Assembly (NCBI GenBank): GCA_041655765.1
Contig: JBBAEU010000015.1
Coordinates: forward strand, 1-59,230
Direction of reading: 5' to 3'
Length of the DNA: 59,230 bases
From: Brumimicrobium sp041655765
GTDB lineage: Bacteria > Bacteroidota > Bacteroidia > Flavobacteriales_D > Crocinitomicaceae
Both the position numbers and the translations under genes were made by a program. Of the stretch, positions 8,644 through 18,216 are shown piece by piece (position 1 is the first letter of the stretch; the number at the start of each line of letters is the position of its first letter). Below the pieces are notes generated by a model that was not told the DNA's origin, ran no database searches, and saw nothing but the letters and a program-made list of their open reading frames with translations.

Positions 8644-11600
8644 TAATCCATACTTGTTCTGTTATCGGTGTCCCATTTCTACTGTATGTTAATCCATTTC
8701 TTGTTTGGATTCTCATAAAAATTTCACCATATCCATCTTTAACGACAAAACGACGGGTAACAATCTTTACGGGAATACCTCTTGCGTCTTTGCGTACATA
8801 ATTTTCTTGTGACACTCCTTCTGGATATTCATCTCCAATTGTATTGGCGAGTTTTGGAGAAAAAGTAAGACTATTATTTTCTAATTTATCAAGCAACTCT
8901 TGGGTGTTAACGTGATTTCGTCGAAGTTCTTCCCCTCTTGTTTGTCCATCATCGCTTATACTTGCCTCAAGACCTTTTAGTGCTTCATGGTTTTCTTCCT
9001 TCACTTTGGCTTTTTCTGCTTTGATTTTCATATCATCACTTTCTATCTTATCTAAAGTTCTAGTTGCCAAATTACGTTCACTTTGTTCAATGTCGTTTCT
9101 TAATAATTCATTTCTTTCAAAGACTTCAACTTGATTTTTAATTGCTTCATTTAATTGTGATAAGTCTTCTTTATGCGCGCGTTTTTCAGCGTCTTGTAAG
9201 TTATCAACCGATTCAATGATGTCATTTGAATATTGAGTTTCAGCATAATACTTTTCATTTCTCTTATTCATCTGTAGCAGATCATTATGCTCAATCTCTT
9301 TTACTTGTTCAACTATTTTTAACTTTTCATCCTTTTTCCCTTCTTGAGTTTCAACGTATATATCTTCCGCACGCGTTAGTAACTGGTCAATTTGCTTATT
9401 TGTCGCATAAGTTTCTTCAACTTCTTGATTATTTTGTCGTTGAATAATTGCATCCAAAGCATATATATCATCTCTTAACTGATTAGTAACTTCAGACTTA
9501 TCTTGCATAGATTGAGTAGTTTTAATCTCAGCAATTAACGCTTTATTTTCTAGATCAAGAACCCTTTGATAGTTTGCGTTATTATCATCAAAAACACGCA
9601 TTTCTTGTCCTTTTATGATATCATCTACTTTCACCTCAAGATCAATGTTCTTTAATCGGTTAAGTTCATACCTTTCTTCATTTAACTTTTCAGTTTTGAT
9701 AATTTCTTCGCTATTTGCAACGACATTAGAACTGTGTTCAATCATTTCATTTCTCAACTGACTATCTCTTTCACTTTCGATGACTTTTATCCTTTCAACC
9801 ATTAATCGGTGGTCATCCTCCAAACCAGATTTATGTTTTTCTAAATCTTCTTCGATAAAATCGATACTTTTATAATTATACATTCTTTGGCCTTCTTCAA
9901 AACCATCTAATCTATTTTGCAATTTTTCATAAGTTTGTTGTTGAGTTTCCACATCTTCAACCAAAATTCTGTGTTGATTAAACTCTTCAATTTTTATTTG
10001 ATTACGTCTGTCTTTAATTGCAACAACCTCATTCTCATATGCATGTCTTTCTTCTAGATCTTTTGCGCTTTTATCTTCAGCTACTCCTTCATTCCGTCTC
10101 AATTCTGTCTCTACAGACTCTCTTTTCAATTGTTCTCTCATTCGCGCTCCCTCTTCAAGTAAAGCAGCACCTTCAAGGATTGAAATGTCTTCTTTTTGTC
10201 CTAAGTATTCAATGTTTCTATTTTCCTTAGCAGTAGAAAGTAGCCTTTGAATCTCTTCAATTTTATCATGCGGATAAGGATCGTTACTTCTCAAAGAAAT
10301 TGCTCTTTCATATAATTCGATTGCCTTCTCATAATTTTCTTCATCTAAAGAAGTATCTGCTTTTGATAATATTTTTTGATAGAGTAGTTCATCTGCCATA
10401 TCCGTTTTTTCTTTCGATTTAATTACAGACAACTTAGATCTTTCAATCGCATAAACATCGTTGGCTTTTACAGAAATAGCCAAGTCATATTGTTTTTTTG
10501 CTTCGAGGTATTCTTCTGCATCAAAATATTGGTCAGCCTTTAAAATATATTGTTTGTACTGCTCTTCTTTCTGAGCATTCAAAGCTCTTTGTTCATCAAA
10601 GTTTTTTAGAATCTGTTGAACCTCATCAATTCGATCATTAACAAAACTATCATCGTCAATAATATTTTTTGCTTCTTGATATTTATTGAGTGCTTCTTGA
10701 TATTCATTATTCGAAAAATGATTATTTGCGTTATTAACAAGACTTTCAAACTGCAAGCGTTCTGCATTCTCTTCTAAATCTTTTAATGCACTTTTTGCTT
10801 TTTCTATTTGTGTTGTTGGATAACTCTCATTTGGTTTAAATGTTAATGCCTGATTATATAAATCGATACTTTGCTGAAATTTTTTGTTATCATAGGCTAT
10901 ATCTGCAGCTGAAATTGCTTGATTATATTGATTTTCATTTTGTGCTTCTAAATTCAAGTTTTGTATAATATTTTGATATTCGTGAATTTTTTGAGGAGGG
11001 TAAGATTCATTCGGTTTAATCTCGGAAGCTTTTTGTAAGAACTGAATTGCCTTTTCATAATTCTTAGCTTGAGCCTCAATATTTGCAAACTGAATTTGTT
11101 CTTGATATCTTGCTTCATTTTGGTCAGCTATTTCTTCCATATTATCTTGAATCTGGCGAATTAAATTGTCGATTTCAACAATTTTCACTTGCGGAATAGA
11201 AGCATTTGGTCTGATTTCTTGCGCCGACCTATACTTTTCTTTTGCTTGTTCTAAAGTAGGAATATCATTGTCATTAATCAAAGCTTGGTCAAACAGAGAT
11301 TGTCCTTCACTTACAAATCTGTTATAGCTTTCTTCTTCAGAACGAAGCGCATCAATTTCAGCTTTTGCTTGATCGCGCAATGTCGTTGCCTCACTATCTA
11401 ATGGCTTTTCCAGTAACGCTGCTTCAAAGAAATCGACTGCTAATGAAAAGTCCTTATTAGCCAAAGCTTCTCTTCCTTTTTCCATAGCTTCATCATAGCG
11501 TTCTGATGCCTCTTCAGCATTTTCTTGTTGCTGGATAAGTTGGCGAACATCATTAATTTTACTTTGAGCAATTGGATCATTTTCTTTGATTTCTAATGCT

Positions 11601-14551
11601 TCTTCAAACTTCAAAATAGCTTGCTCGTATCGTTTATTTGTGATTAGGTTTTCACCCTCATCCATTTTTGCTTGATAGGCAGCATTCAACTCGTTTTCAG
11701 CCTGTTCTTCGACAAGTTTTTCAGCAATTATTTGCAATTGTGTTCTAATTTCTGAGTCATCTTGTATAGTCAAAGCTTCTTCAAACTTTCCTTTGGCATT
11801 GCCCCACTGTTGAAGTGCCATAAATTGCATTCCCTCATCTTTCAATTGTTGGAAAAGTTGTTCCTGTGATTGTTGTGAATCAAACGCTTGTTTCTGATTA
11901 CGAGCATCAACTAATAGACTTTCAATATCTGTTCTAGAGTTATCTAAGCCAAGTGCTTCTTCATACTTTTGAATGACAAGGTTCCATTTATCATCCATTT
12001 TTAAATTTGCTGCTTGGTCTAACAAAGTTTGGATTTCACTTGCGATATTTTCTCGGCGATGGATTTCATTTTGAATTGTGGCAATTTCATCAATACGATT
12101 ATTTACATGTTCACTATTGCTAATAATAGCTTTTGCGGCGGTGTATTTCAACTTTGCATCCTCCCAGTTTTCTTGAGAAAAGGATTTGTCAGCTTCAGAG
12201 ACGAGTATATTAAATTGCTCTTCCAGTTCAGATTGGCTTTCTTTTTCAGTCAACAACTGTTGTGCTCTTTCTTTTCCTTGGTTTGCACGTTGATATTCTT
12301 CATTAACTCCAGATATACCAACTGCCTTATCCCCTATCAATGCAATGATTGCATCATAATCAGCAATGGCTCCTGTATATTCTTCGGTAGCTATTTTGTT
12401 ATCAGCAACAGTGAATAGTGAATCAACCTGTTGTTTTAGTTGACCTTCTGCCAACTGTTTTTCTAACAGTTTTTCAGCATTTGTTTTTTTATCTTTGACA
12501 TCCGAATCATCTTTTAAAGAAAGTGCTTCTTGATACTTTGAGATTGCTTCTTGGAAATCACTTTGATTCATTCTTATGTCGCCCTCTTCAACAAGCCTGT
12601 CAAATTGTTCTTCCAATGCTGCTCCCTCACGTTGTTGAGCTAATTGTTGTTCAGCCAATGCTTTTTTATCTTTTACCGCTTGATCATCAATTAATGCAAG
12701 TGCTTCAGTGTATCTATCAATTGCAATTTCGTAATTCTCATTATCAAATTGATTATTTCCATTTTCTACAAGTTGATTAAAACTATCAAGTTTATTCTGT
12801 TCAGCCTGTTGCAACGCCAATTGCTCTTGTGTGGCAGTAATTTTTGCTTGAATGTCTTCATTTTGGATAAGAGCGAGTGCTTCTTGATATAGTTGAATTG
12901 CAGACTCATAATTTTTCTGTTCAACCTCTTGGTCACCTTGCGCCACAAGCTGATTAAATTGGTCTAATTTCTCTGCATTTTCCTGTTCAAACGCTAACAG
13001 TTGTTCAGCATTTACTTTTTTACTTTGTACATCAGGGTTGTCAAAAAGTGCCAATGCTTCGGTGTATTTATTGATTGCATTTTCGTACGCTTTTTGTTCA
13101 ACTGCCTCATCTCCTTGTGCAACCAATTCTTCAAACTGTTCCAACTTTTCAGCATTTTCAATTTGAGCAACCAGCAATTGTTCTGCATTTTTCTTTTTAC
13201 CTTCCACTGCTTCATCTGAAATGAGTGCTAATGCTTCTGTATATTTTGCAATGGCAGGTTCATATTCGGTATTTTCAACATGTGCATCCGCTTCAGTTAC
13301 CAATCTTTCAAAATTATCACGTTTTTCTTGTTCAGCTTTTTCTTCATCCCATTTGGCGTTTGCCATTGCAATTCTTTCACTTGGATATGGTGATGCATCT
13401 TCAATTGCCAATGCTTCGGTATATTTTGCAATGGCACTTTCCCATTCTCCCTTATCGTAGTGTGCATCTGCTTCACGGATTGCATCGTTGTATTTTTGTT
13501 TTAATTCACGAGCTGCACTTTGCTCTTCAATTTTACTATTCAATTCCGCTAGCTTATCCTTCGGATATTGTTCATTTGGAAATATCCTTGAAGCTTTTTG
13601 GTAGTTATCCCGAGCTGCTTCCAAACTATTTTGTTTAAGAAACATGTCGGCTAATTTAATAAGCTCATCATACTCACCTTGTTTGGCTGCATTGGCGACA
13701 GTAAGTTCTAATTCTGAAATTCTATCTTTGGGATATTGTTCGTTGGGATTCAAATTACTGGCTTCTTCGTACTTATCAATTGCTTGTTGATACTTTTTCA
13801 CACTTGCCAAATCATCTGCTTCTTTTATTAGGTTAATGTATTCTTGATTATCTTGTTGAAATGTTAACTCTTCCTCTGCCTTTTTCTGTAAGATGTCGCC
13901 TATCTCTACAATTCTGTTATTTGGATGTGACTCTGCCTCTTTTCCTGGAATTTTAATTGCGGCGATATATTTCTCCATCGCCTCGTTATATTTTCCATTA
14001 TTAAAAAGCTGATCTGCCTCTTGTATCAGTGCGTTATATTCCGCTTCTGAATTATCAGAACCTGCTTCATCTAATTTATCTTGAATTTTTTTCTTTACTC
14101 TATTGACATGTGCACCATCAAAATTCATGTGGTCATTATCATAAAACCACTTCACAACAGGCTCGTTATCCAAGAACGAGAAATCCACACCAGGTCTGAC
14201 TTTAAATAAGTCTAAATCTATCGAGGGAAAGATTTTTCCGCCTGCGGGGATGTCTTCTTCATTAATTTTAGAAACATCAACTTCTAGGAATTTGCTTACA
14301 TATCCGGCCGACTCATAAACAATTTTATATTTTCCGCCAACAGGAAATTGCACTGAGTATCTTCCATTAGAACCAGATGTGGTGGTACCTATAACATTTG
14401 TACCTTGCATTACCGAGATTTTTACATTTCCTTTACGTGAACCTGTTTCTAACTCTGACATGACACCATAAAGCGTTACTTGTCCGTTCAAATCATGGAC
14501 AAATCCGACTGTCGTCAAGGTCAGTATAATTATCAACAGGTTTTTCATCAT
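8606..14551 (-). CDS. Giant exported TPR-array and coiled-coil protein
   Basis: I do not recognise a named homologue. It has 1981 residues. A signal peptide (1-24, ending NGQ) is followed by a carboxypeptidase-like regulatory beta-sandwich (~26-100). By eye about 21 tandem TPR-like repeats of 56-65 residues follow (~160-1445), each with a core like YEXAIXKYXEALAL and often PNEXYPXDKI. A highly charged E/K/R/N/Q coiled coil spans ~1450-1890, and a conserved-looking tail ends the protein (~1900-1981, YPEGVSQENYVRKDARG..., WINGT). The repeats are visible at DNA level (near-identical blocks around 13050, 13225 and 13408). No T9SS C-terminal signal is seen, so it is probably periplasmic. It leads an operon with apbE and the small membrane protein. 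A scaffold role in the envelope is inference. Confidence 0.85.
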   Translation of the reverse strand: MMKNLLIIILTLTTVGFVHDLNGQVTLYGVMSELETGSRKGNVKISVMQGTNVIGTTTSGSNGRYSVQFPVGGKYKIVYESAGYVSKFLEVDVSKINEEDIPAGGKIFPSIDLDLFKVRPGVDFSFLDNEPVVKWFYDNDHMNFDGAHVNRVKKKIQDKLDEAGSDNSEAEYNALIQEADQLFNNGKYNEAMEKYIAAIKIPGKEAESHPNNRIVEIGDILQKKAEEELTFQQDNQEYINLIKEADDLASVKKYQQAIDKYEEASNLNPNEQYPKDRISELELTVANAAKQGEYDELIKLADMFLKQNSLEAARDNYQKASRIFPNEQYPKDKLAELNSKIEEQSAARELKQKYNDAIREADAHYDKGEWESAIAKYTEALAIEDASPYPSERIAMANAKWDEEKAEQEKRDNFERLVTEADAHVENTEYEPAIAKYTEALALISDEAVEGKKKNAEQLLVAQIENAEKLEQFEELVAQGDEAVEQKAYENAINKYTEALALFDNPDVQSKKVNAEQLLAFEQENAEKLDQFNQLVAQGDQEVEQKNYESAIQLYQEALALIQNEDIQAKITATQEQLALQQAEQNKLDSFNQLVENGNNQFDNENYEIAIDRYTEALALIDDQAVKDKKALAEQQLAQQREGAALEEQFDRLVEEGDIRMNQSDFQEAISKYQEALSLKDDSDVKDKKTNAEKLLEKQLAEGQLKQQVDSLFTVADNKIATEEYTGAIADYDAIIALIGDKAVGISGVNEEYQRANQGKERAQQLLTEKESQSELEEQFNILVSEADKSFSQENWEDAKLKYTAAKAIISNSEHVNNRIDEIATIQNEIHRRENIASEIQTLLDQAANLKMDDKWNLVIQKYEEALGLDNSRTDIESLLVDARNQKQAFDSQQSQEQLFQQLKDEGMQFMALQQWGNAKGKFEEALTIQDDSEIRTQLQIIAEKLVEEQAENELNAAYQAKMDEGENLITNKRYEQAILKFEEALEIKENDPIAQSKINDVRQLIQQQENAEEASERYDEAMEKGREALANKDFSLAVDFFEAALLEKPLDSEATTLRDQAKAEIDALRSEEESYNRFVSEGQSLFDQALINDNDIPTLEQAKEKYRSAQEIRPNASIPQVKIVEIDNLIRQIQDNMEEIADQNEARYQEQIQFANIEAQAKNYEKAIQFLQKASEIKPNESYPPQKIHEYQNIIQNLNLEAQNENQYNQAISAADIAYDNKKFQQSIDLYNQALTFKPNESYPTTQIEKAKSALKDLEENAERLQFESLVNNANNHFSNNEYQEALNKYQEAKNIIDDDSFVNDRIDEVQQILKNFDEQRALNAQKEEQYKQYILKADQYFDAEEYLEAKKQYDLAISVKANDVYAIERSKLSVIKSKEKTDMADELLYQKILSKADTSLDEENYEKAIELYERAISLRSNDPYPHDKIEEIQRLLSTAKENRNIEYLGQKEDISILEGAALLEEGARMREQLKRESVETELRRNEGVAEDKSAKDLEERHAYENEVVAIKDRRNQIKIEEFNQHRILVEDVETQQQTYEKLQNRLDGFEEGQRMYNYKSIDFIEEDLEKHKSGLEDDHRLMVERIKVIESERDSQLRNEMIEHSSNVVANSEEIIKTEKLNEERYELNRLKNIDLEVKVDDIIKGQEMRVFDDNNANYQRVLDLENKALIAEIKTTQSMQDKSEVTNQLRDDIYALDAIIQRQNNQEVEETYATNKQIDQLLTRAEDIYVETQEGKKDEKLKIVEQVKEIEHNDLLQMNKRNEKYYAETQYSNDIIESVDNLQDAEKRAHKEDLSQLNEAIKNQVEVFERNELLRNDIEQSERNLATRTLDKIESDDMKIKAEKAKVKEENHEALKGLEASISDDGQTRGEELRRNHVNTQELLDKLENNSLTFSPKLANTIGDEYPEGVSQENYVRKDARGIPVKIVTRRFVVKDGYGEIFMRIQTRNGLTYSRNGTPITEQVWINGTENANLKKNY

Positions 14552-14832
14552 CTAATGCATCTATCAGGTAGAACGTAATTTATTAAGTTCTGTTACAAAT
14601 TCAGTTCACTTTTTATGTTAACTTACAAATATCATGAAAAAATATGGAATTTGGATGTTTTTTCTTATGATTATACAGATAATTTATGTATTAATAACGA
14701 AAAGATAGAAAGTCAATCAAATTCACAACCTGAGCTTTAGTTTTTAATCGAGCTCAAATTAAATATTTGTTACATTTTTTGAAAACATTCTATTTTGGTC
14801 GCTTTAAATATTAAATTTGCTATTTTCGTAAA

Positions 14833-15555
14833 ATGCAACAAAAATATATAGAGGTGTGTCATACACCAGCGGATTATGAATATTTCAAGGGGAGATTTGA
14901 AATTATAGTTGTCATTGATGTTCTTCGTGCTACATCTGTAATTTGTACTGCAATTAATAATGGCGCGAGCTCTGTAATTCCTGTTTCTGATATTGAAGAA
15001 GCAAAAAGCTATAAAGAAAAAGGATATATTGTAGGAGCAGAAAGGCAAGGAGAAATTGTTGAAGGATTTGATTTCGGAAATTCACCTTATAGTTATCCTA
15101 AAGAGTCTATTGAGGGAAAAGATATTGTTTTAACAACGACAAATGGAACCCGTGCTATTAACATTGCTAGTGAAGCACCAACGGTTGTTATTGGTTCACT
15201 GCTCAATCTTGATATCATAATCGACTGGCTATCAGCTCAAAACAAGAATATCGTTTGTCTTTGCTCTGGCTGGAAAGATAAATTTAATTTAGAAGATACA
15301 ATTTGTGGTGGAGCCATTGCAGAAGGTTTGTTAAAAACAGGGAAATTCATTTCTAATGAAGATTCAACAGTTGCGGCAAAGTATTTGTATCTATCTGCCA
15401 AAGACAATTATCTCTGGTTTTTAAAAGCAAGTTCACACAGAAGAAGGTTGATACGATTAAACATGAGTGAAGATATTAAATATTGCCTTACTCCCAACCA
15501 ACTAAGTGTGATTCCTATCTTAAAAGACGGAAAGATTGTTAAGTTGGATTATTAA
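14833..15555 (+). CDS. comB: 2-phosphosulfolactate phosphatase family protein
   Basis: ComB family, 240 residues, which matches the usual length. The family hydrolyses 2-phosphosulfolactate to sulfolactate with Mg2+; it is known from coenzyme M synthesis in archaea and is also found in many bacteria that lack coenzyme M. Family motifs: VIDVLRATSVICTAI (~25-40), GAERQGEIVEGFDFGNSP (~64-82), TTTNGTRAI (~103) and CSGWKDKFNLEDTICGGAI (~150). A -7-like TAAATTTG lies at 14811-14818. The next gene begins nine bases after the stop, so they are co-transcribed. The actual substrate here is not certain. Confidence 0.88.
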   Translation: MQQKYIEVCHTPADYEYFKGRFEIIVVIDVLRATSVICTAINNGASSVIPVSDIEEAKSYKEKGYIVGAERQGEIVEGFDFGNSPYSYPKESIEGKDIVLTTTNGTRAINIASEAPTVVIGSLLNLDIIIDWLSAQNKNIVCLCSGWKDKFNLEDTICGGAIAEGLLKTGKFISNEDSTVAAKYLYLSAKDNYLWFLKASSHRRRLIRLNMSEDIKYCLTPNQLSVIPILKDGKIVKLDY

Positions 15556-15564
15556 TCTCTTACA

Positions 15565-17505
15565 ATGAATAAATCTCTAACCATATTGATACTATGCTTA
15601 CTAGGGATATCCTATGGTTTTACGGCATCTAAAGATACGAGCAACGTTGAGTTTATCAATGTGTACTTTAATTCTGAGTCAGATCATAAAGTTGCACTTG
15701 AAAGTAATAAAAGTAAAGACTTACAAGACATGTTTGTTCCACTACTCAATCTTATCGACAGTGCAAAGTATAGCGTAGATTTGGTAGCTTATGATTTACA
15801 AAACATGAGGGTTGGGATGGCAATTGCCAATGCAGCGAGAAGAGGAGTTCGTGTTCGCGTAATTACAGACAACAGCAATCGCAATAGAAACCCTCGTTTC
15901 AACGAACCATTGTGGGATACTCTACGGGCTGCAGGGATTTATAGCATTGACGATGCTGGAACGGTGTATCATCCCAATGGTGAAATAAAATCCCTTACCG
16001 ATAATCTTAGAAATGCTGGAGCAATTATGCACCATAAGTTTGCTGTTATTGATGCTTTTAATGATGACCCAAACGATGATTATGTATGGACAGGCTCGAT
16101 GAATCTTACATATACAGGAAACTGGAATACAAACGTTACTTTTGTGATTAAAGATAGCGGAATTTCAAATGCTTATCTCCATGAATTTGAACAGATGTGG
16201 GGAAGCAGAAACGAAAAACCCAATCCCTTTAGAGCGAGGTTTCACAAAAACAAAGAAGGATTCAAAAACAAAATATTCTACGTCAACGACATTAAAGTAG
16301 AGGTTTATTTTGGTCCAATGGATGTGTACAACAAAAAACAAAGTATTTCTGAGCGAATTACACAACTTATCAATGAAGCAAAGCATGACGTCCGATTCTT
16401 ATCTTTTGCGATTAGCCCTGATATTAACATCAGCAAAGCCATGATTGCACGTTCGGGTCGTGGTGAGATTTCACTTTATGGCGTAATCGACCCAGATTTT
16501 TATGCGAGATATAGGAATGAAGGACAAATTTGGGCGCAACCTGAAATGTCTTTTGGAAATCGTTTGGTGCTTCCAGCGAAAGAAGTAAGAAAGTTGCATG
16601 CAAAAACAATTATCATTGACGCTCAACATCCATATCCAGAGGAAAACACTGCGATTACGATTGCAGGTTCCTATAACTTTTCTAAGGCAGCTGAATTATC
16701 AAATGATGAAAATATCTTAATGATTCATGACAATAAAATTGCTAATTTATTTCTTCAAGATTGGCAAGGCGTTATGAATCGAGCAAAAGGTTTGTCTTAC
16801 CACCAATATCCAGATATAGACACGGGAAAATGGTTTAACAATTATTATTTCGATAAAGGAAAGTTAATGGTGGAATTGGAAACAGGCCTTTTTTATCCAA
16901 TAGATTTATTAGGCGTTGAACGACCAAGAGAATGGGCAGGGCATAAAGATTCGAGTTTTTACTATGCTGAAACTGCATTTCAATATTTTAAAAATCTCTT
17001 AGGTCAAGAGGGTACAAAACTTAAAATAACCGCAGGAAAAGAAAAACCTGAACATAAATTTGGTCGTTACATGGGATATATTTCTGCGGCTCTCCCTAGT
17101 GGCGACACCATAGAAGTAAACCGTGAAATGCTCATATCTGGCAATGGCACTTATTCATTTTGGAATCGACAACAAAAAGATTCAATTTTGACTTTTAAAT
17201 TATATGAGCAATTTGCAAAAGATGCTATGGTTGGAATGTGGGCGTATCCAGATTCTGTAGGCAAGAAAGTATTGGCAAGTGAGGTAGCAATTATGCAAAA
17301 TCTTTTCCCGCTTGATATCAACCTTGCGACTGTTGACGACCTTACATATATTAAAGGAATTGGTAAAAAGACAGCTGAATCTATAATAGAATATCGAAAT
17401 AACCGTGGAAAAATTCAAAACCTTGAGGAACTTCTAAAGATTCAAGGAATCGGCGATAAAACTTTAGAAAACCTAAAGCAATTTTTAATCATCGAAGAAG
17501 ATTGA
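15565..17505 (+). CDS. Secreted phospholipase-D-fold protein with helix-hairpin-helix tail
   Basis: A 646-residue exported enzyme. The signal peptide (~1-20, ending GFTAS) is followed by two PLD half-domains. The first HKD motif is MHHKFAVID with the downstream TGSMNLTY (~residues 155-180), the second LHAKTIIID with AGSYNFSKA (~350-375). Then comes a ~170-residue uncharacterised beta-rich region (~430-570) and finally a ComEA-like double helix-hairpin-helix (~580-642: DINLATVDDLTYIKGIGKKT, IQGIGDKTLENL). PLD-fold plus HhH points to a nuclease acting on DNA outside the cytoplasm, although phospholipase activity cannot be excluded. It is in an operon with comB. Its stop is 21 bases from the convergent hemerythrin gene. 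Confidence 0.85.
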   Translation: MNKSLTILILCLLGISYGFTASKDTSNVEFINVYFNSESDHKVALESNKSKDLQDMFVPLLNLIDSAKYSVDLVAYDLQNMRVGMAIANAARRGVRVRVITDNSNRNRNPRFNEPLWDTLRAAGIYSIDDAGTVYHPNGEIKSLTDNLRNAGAIMHHKFAVIDAFNDDPNDDYVWTGSMNLTYTGNWNTNVTFVIKDSGISNAYLHEFEQMWGSRNEKPNPFRARFHKNKEGFKNKIFYVNDIKVEVYFGPMDVYNKKQSISERITQLINEAKHDVRFLSFAISPDINISKAMIARSGRGEISLYGVIDPDFYARYRNEGQIWAQPEMSFGNRLVLPAKEVRKLHAKTIIIDAQHPYPEENTAITIAGSYNFSKAAELSNDENILMIHDNKIANLFLQDWQGVMNRAKGLSYHQYPDIDTGKWFNNYYFDKGKLMVELETGLFYPIDLLGVERPREWAGHKDSSFYYAETAFQYFKNLLGQEGTKLKITAGKEKPEHKFGRYMGYISAALPSGDTIEVNREMLISGNGTYSFWNRQQKDSILTFKLYEQFAKDAMVGMWAYPDSVGKKVLASEVAIMQNLFPLDINLATVDDLTYIKGIGKKTAESIIEYRNNRGKIQNLEELLKIQGIGDKTLENLKQFLIIEED

Positions 17506-17526
17506 TAGACTGCGATATATTAAAAC

Positions 17527-18036
17527 TTAATTCCGAATTATTTCATCATAATTAAATCCAGCGCGTTCGCAAGCTCGTTTAGCAGCAGACCAAGCCAAAG
17601 GAATATCTTTGTGTGGATGCAATGGTGTTTTTGGAAAGTTTTTTACTGTATTAAGCAATTCTTCAGTTTGCATTTTGGTTAATTTCTCACAGATATCATA
17701 CATCCCTCCAGGTTCTTCTTCTTTTAAGTCGTGTGCTTCGAGAATATGTTTCAAAACTTTTATTAGATCTGGATTCGGTGGCGGAACCATTAAAGAAGTT
17801 ATCGCGCCATGTTCTAACCGCAACTGCTTTGCCAACGGAATGGGTTTATCTCCGTTAGCAAGTTGAGCTGCTTTAAAAAGACCTTTTTCTTCCATTTTGA
17901 TGTGTGTTAGTAGTTCTATCCGAAATTTCGCATACAATACTAAATCAATATTATCAATATCCTTAATTGCTTCTTCTAATATTTCTTCTATCCGACGATG
18001 ATCTTGAGTAAAAAAATCATAAATGGGTTTATTCAT
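17527..18036 (-). CDS. Hemerythrin domain protein
   Basis: 169-residue HHE four-helix-bundle protein expected to bind a di-iron centre that reacts with O2 or NO. Ligand-type residues can be read: H13 in TQDHRRIEE, H and E in LLTHIKMEE (~45-52), H in RLEHGAI (~80) and H in EAHDLKEEE (~102). No membrane segment or extra domain. It is transcribed away from the flavoprotein gene at 18217. The shared upstream region holds a CRP/FNR-like element, which fits oxygen or nitric-oxide control (inference). Confidence 0.85.
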   Translation of the reverse strand: MNKPIYDFFTQDHRRIEEILEEAIKDIDNIDLVLYAKFRIELLTHIKMEEKGLFKAAQLANGDKPIPLAKQLRLEHGAITSLMVPPPNPDLIKVLKHILEAHDLKEEEPGGMYDICEKLTKMQTEELLNTVKNFPKTPLHPHKDIPLAWSAAKRACERAGFNYDEIIRN

Positions 18037-18159
18037 CTTCTATTTTTTGTTTTATGAATGATTTTGAACAGAAATTAAAATCAACTGTTTATATGATTAA
18101 CTAAATATACTCAAATATCGATATTTTAAGAATAAAGCATTGAAATGAGATTCGAGAAC

Positions 18160-18172
18160 TGATAAAAGTCAT
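18160..18172. promoter_or_regulatory. CRP/FNR-like element TGATAAAAGTCAT
   Basis: The interrupted inverted repeat TGAT-N4-GTCA (TGATAAAAGTCAT) lies 45 bases before the flavoprotein gene and 124 before hemerythrin. It overlaps the expected -33 position of a promoter whose -7 is TACATTTG at 18181-18188. The same 13 bases recur upstream of paaA. CRP/FNR family sites have this TGA...TCA form; the regulator is not in the window. Confidence 0.5.
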
Positions 18173-18216
18173 AAATTCCCTACATTTGCATTAATTAAAT
18201 AAACAGCCATATAAAA

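Noticed and set aside
13001..13638. Long open frames opposite the TPR array
   Set aside because: They mirror the repeated Glu/Ala/Lys codons of the real gene and change with each repeat; no start signals or protein-like content.
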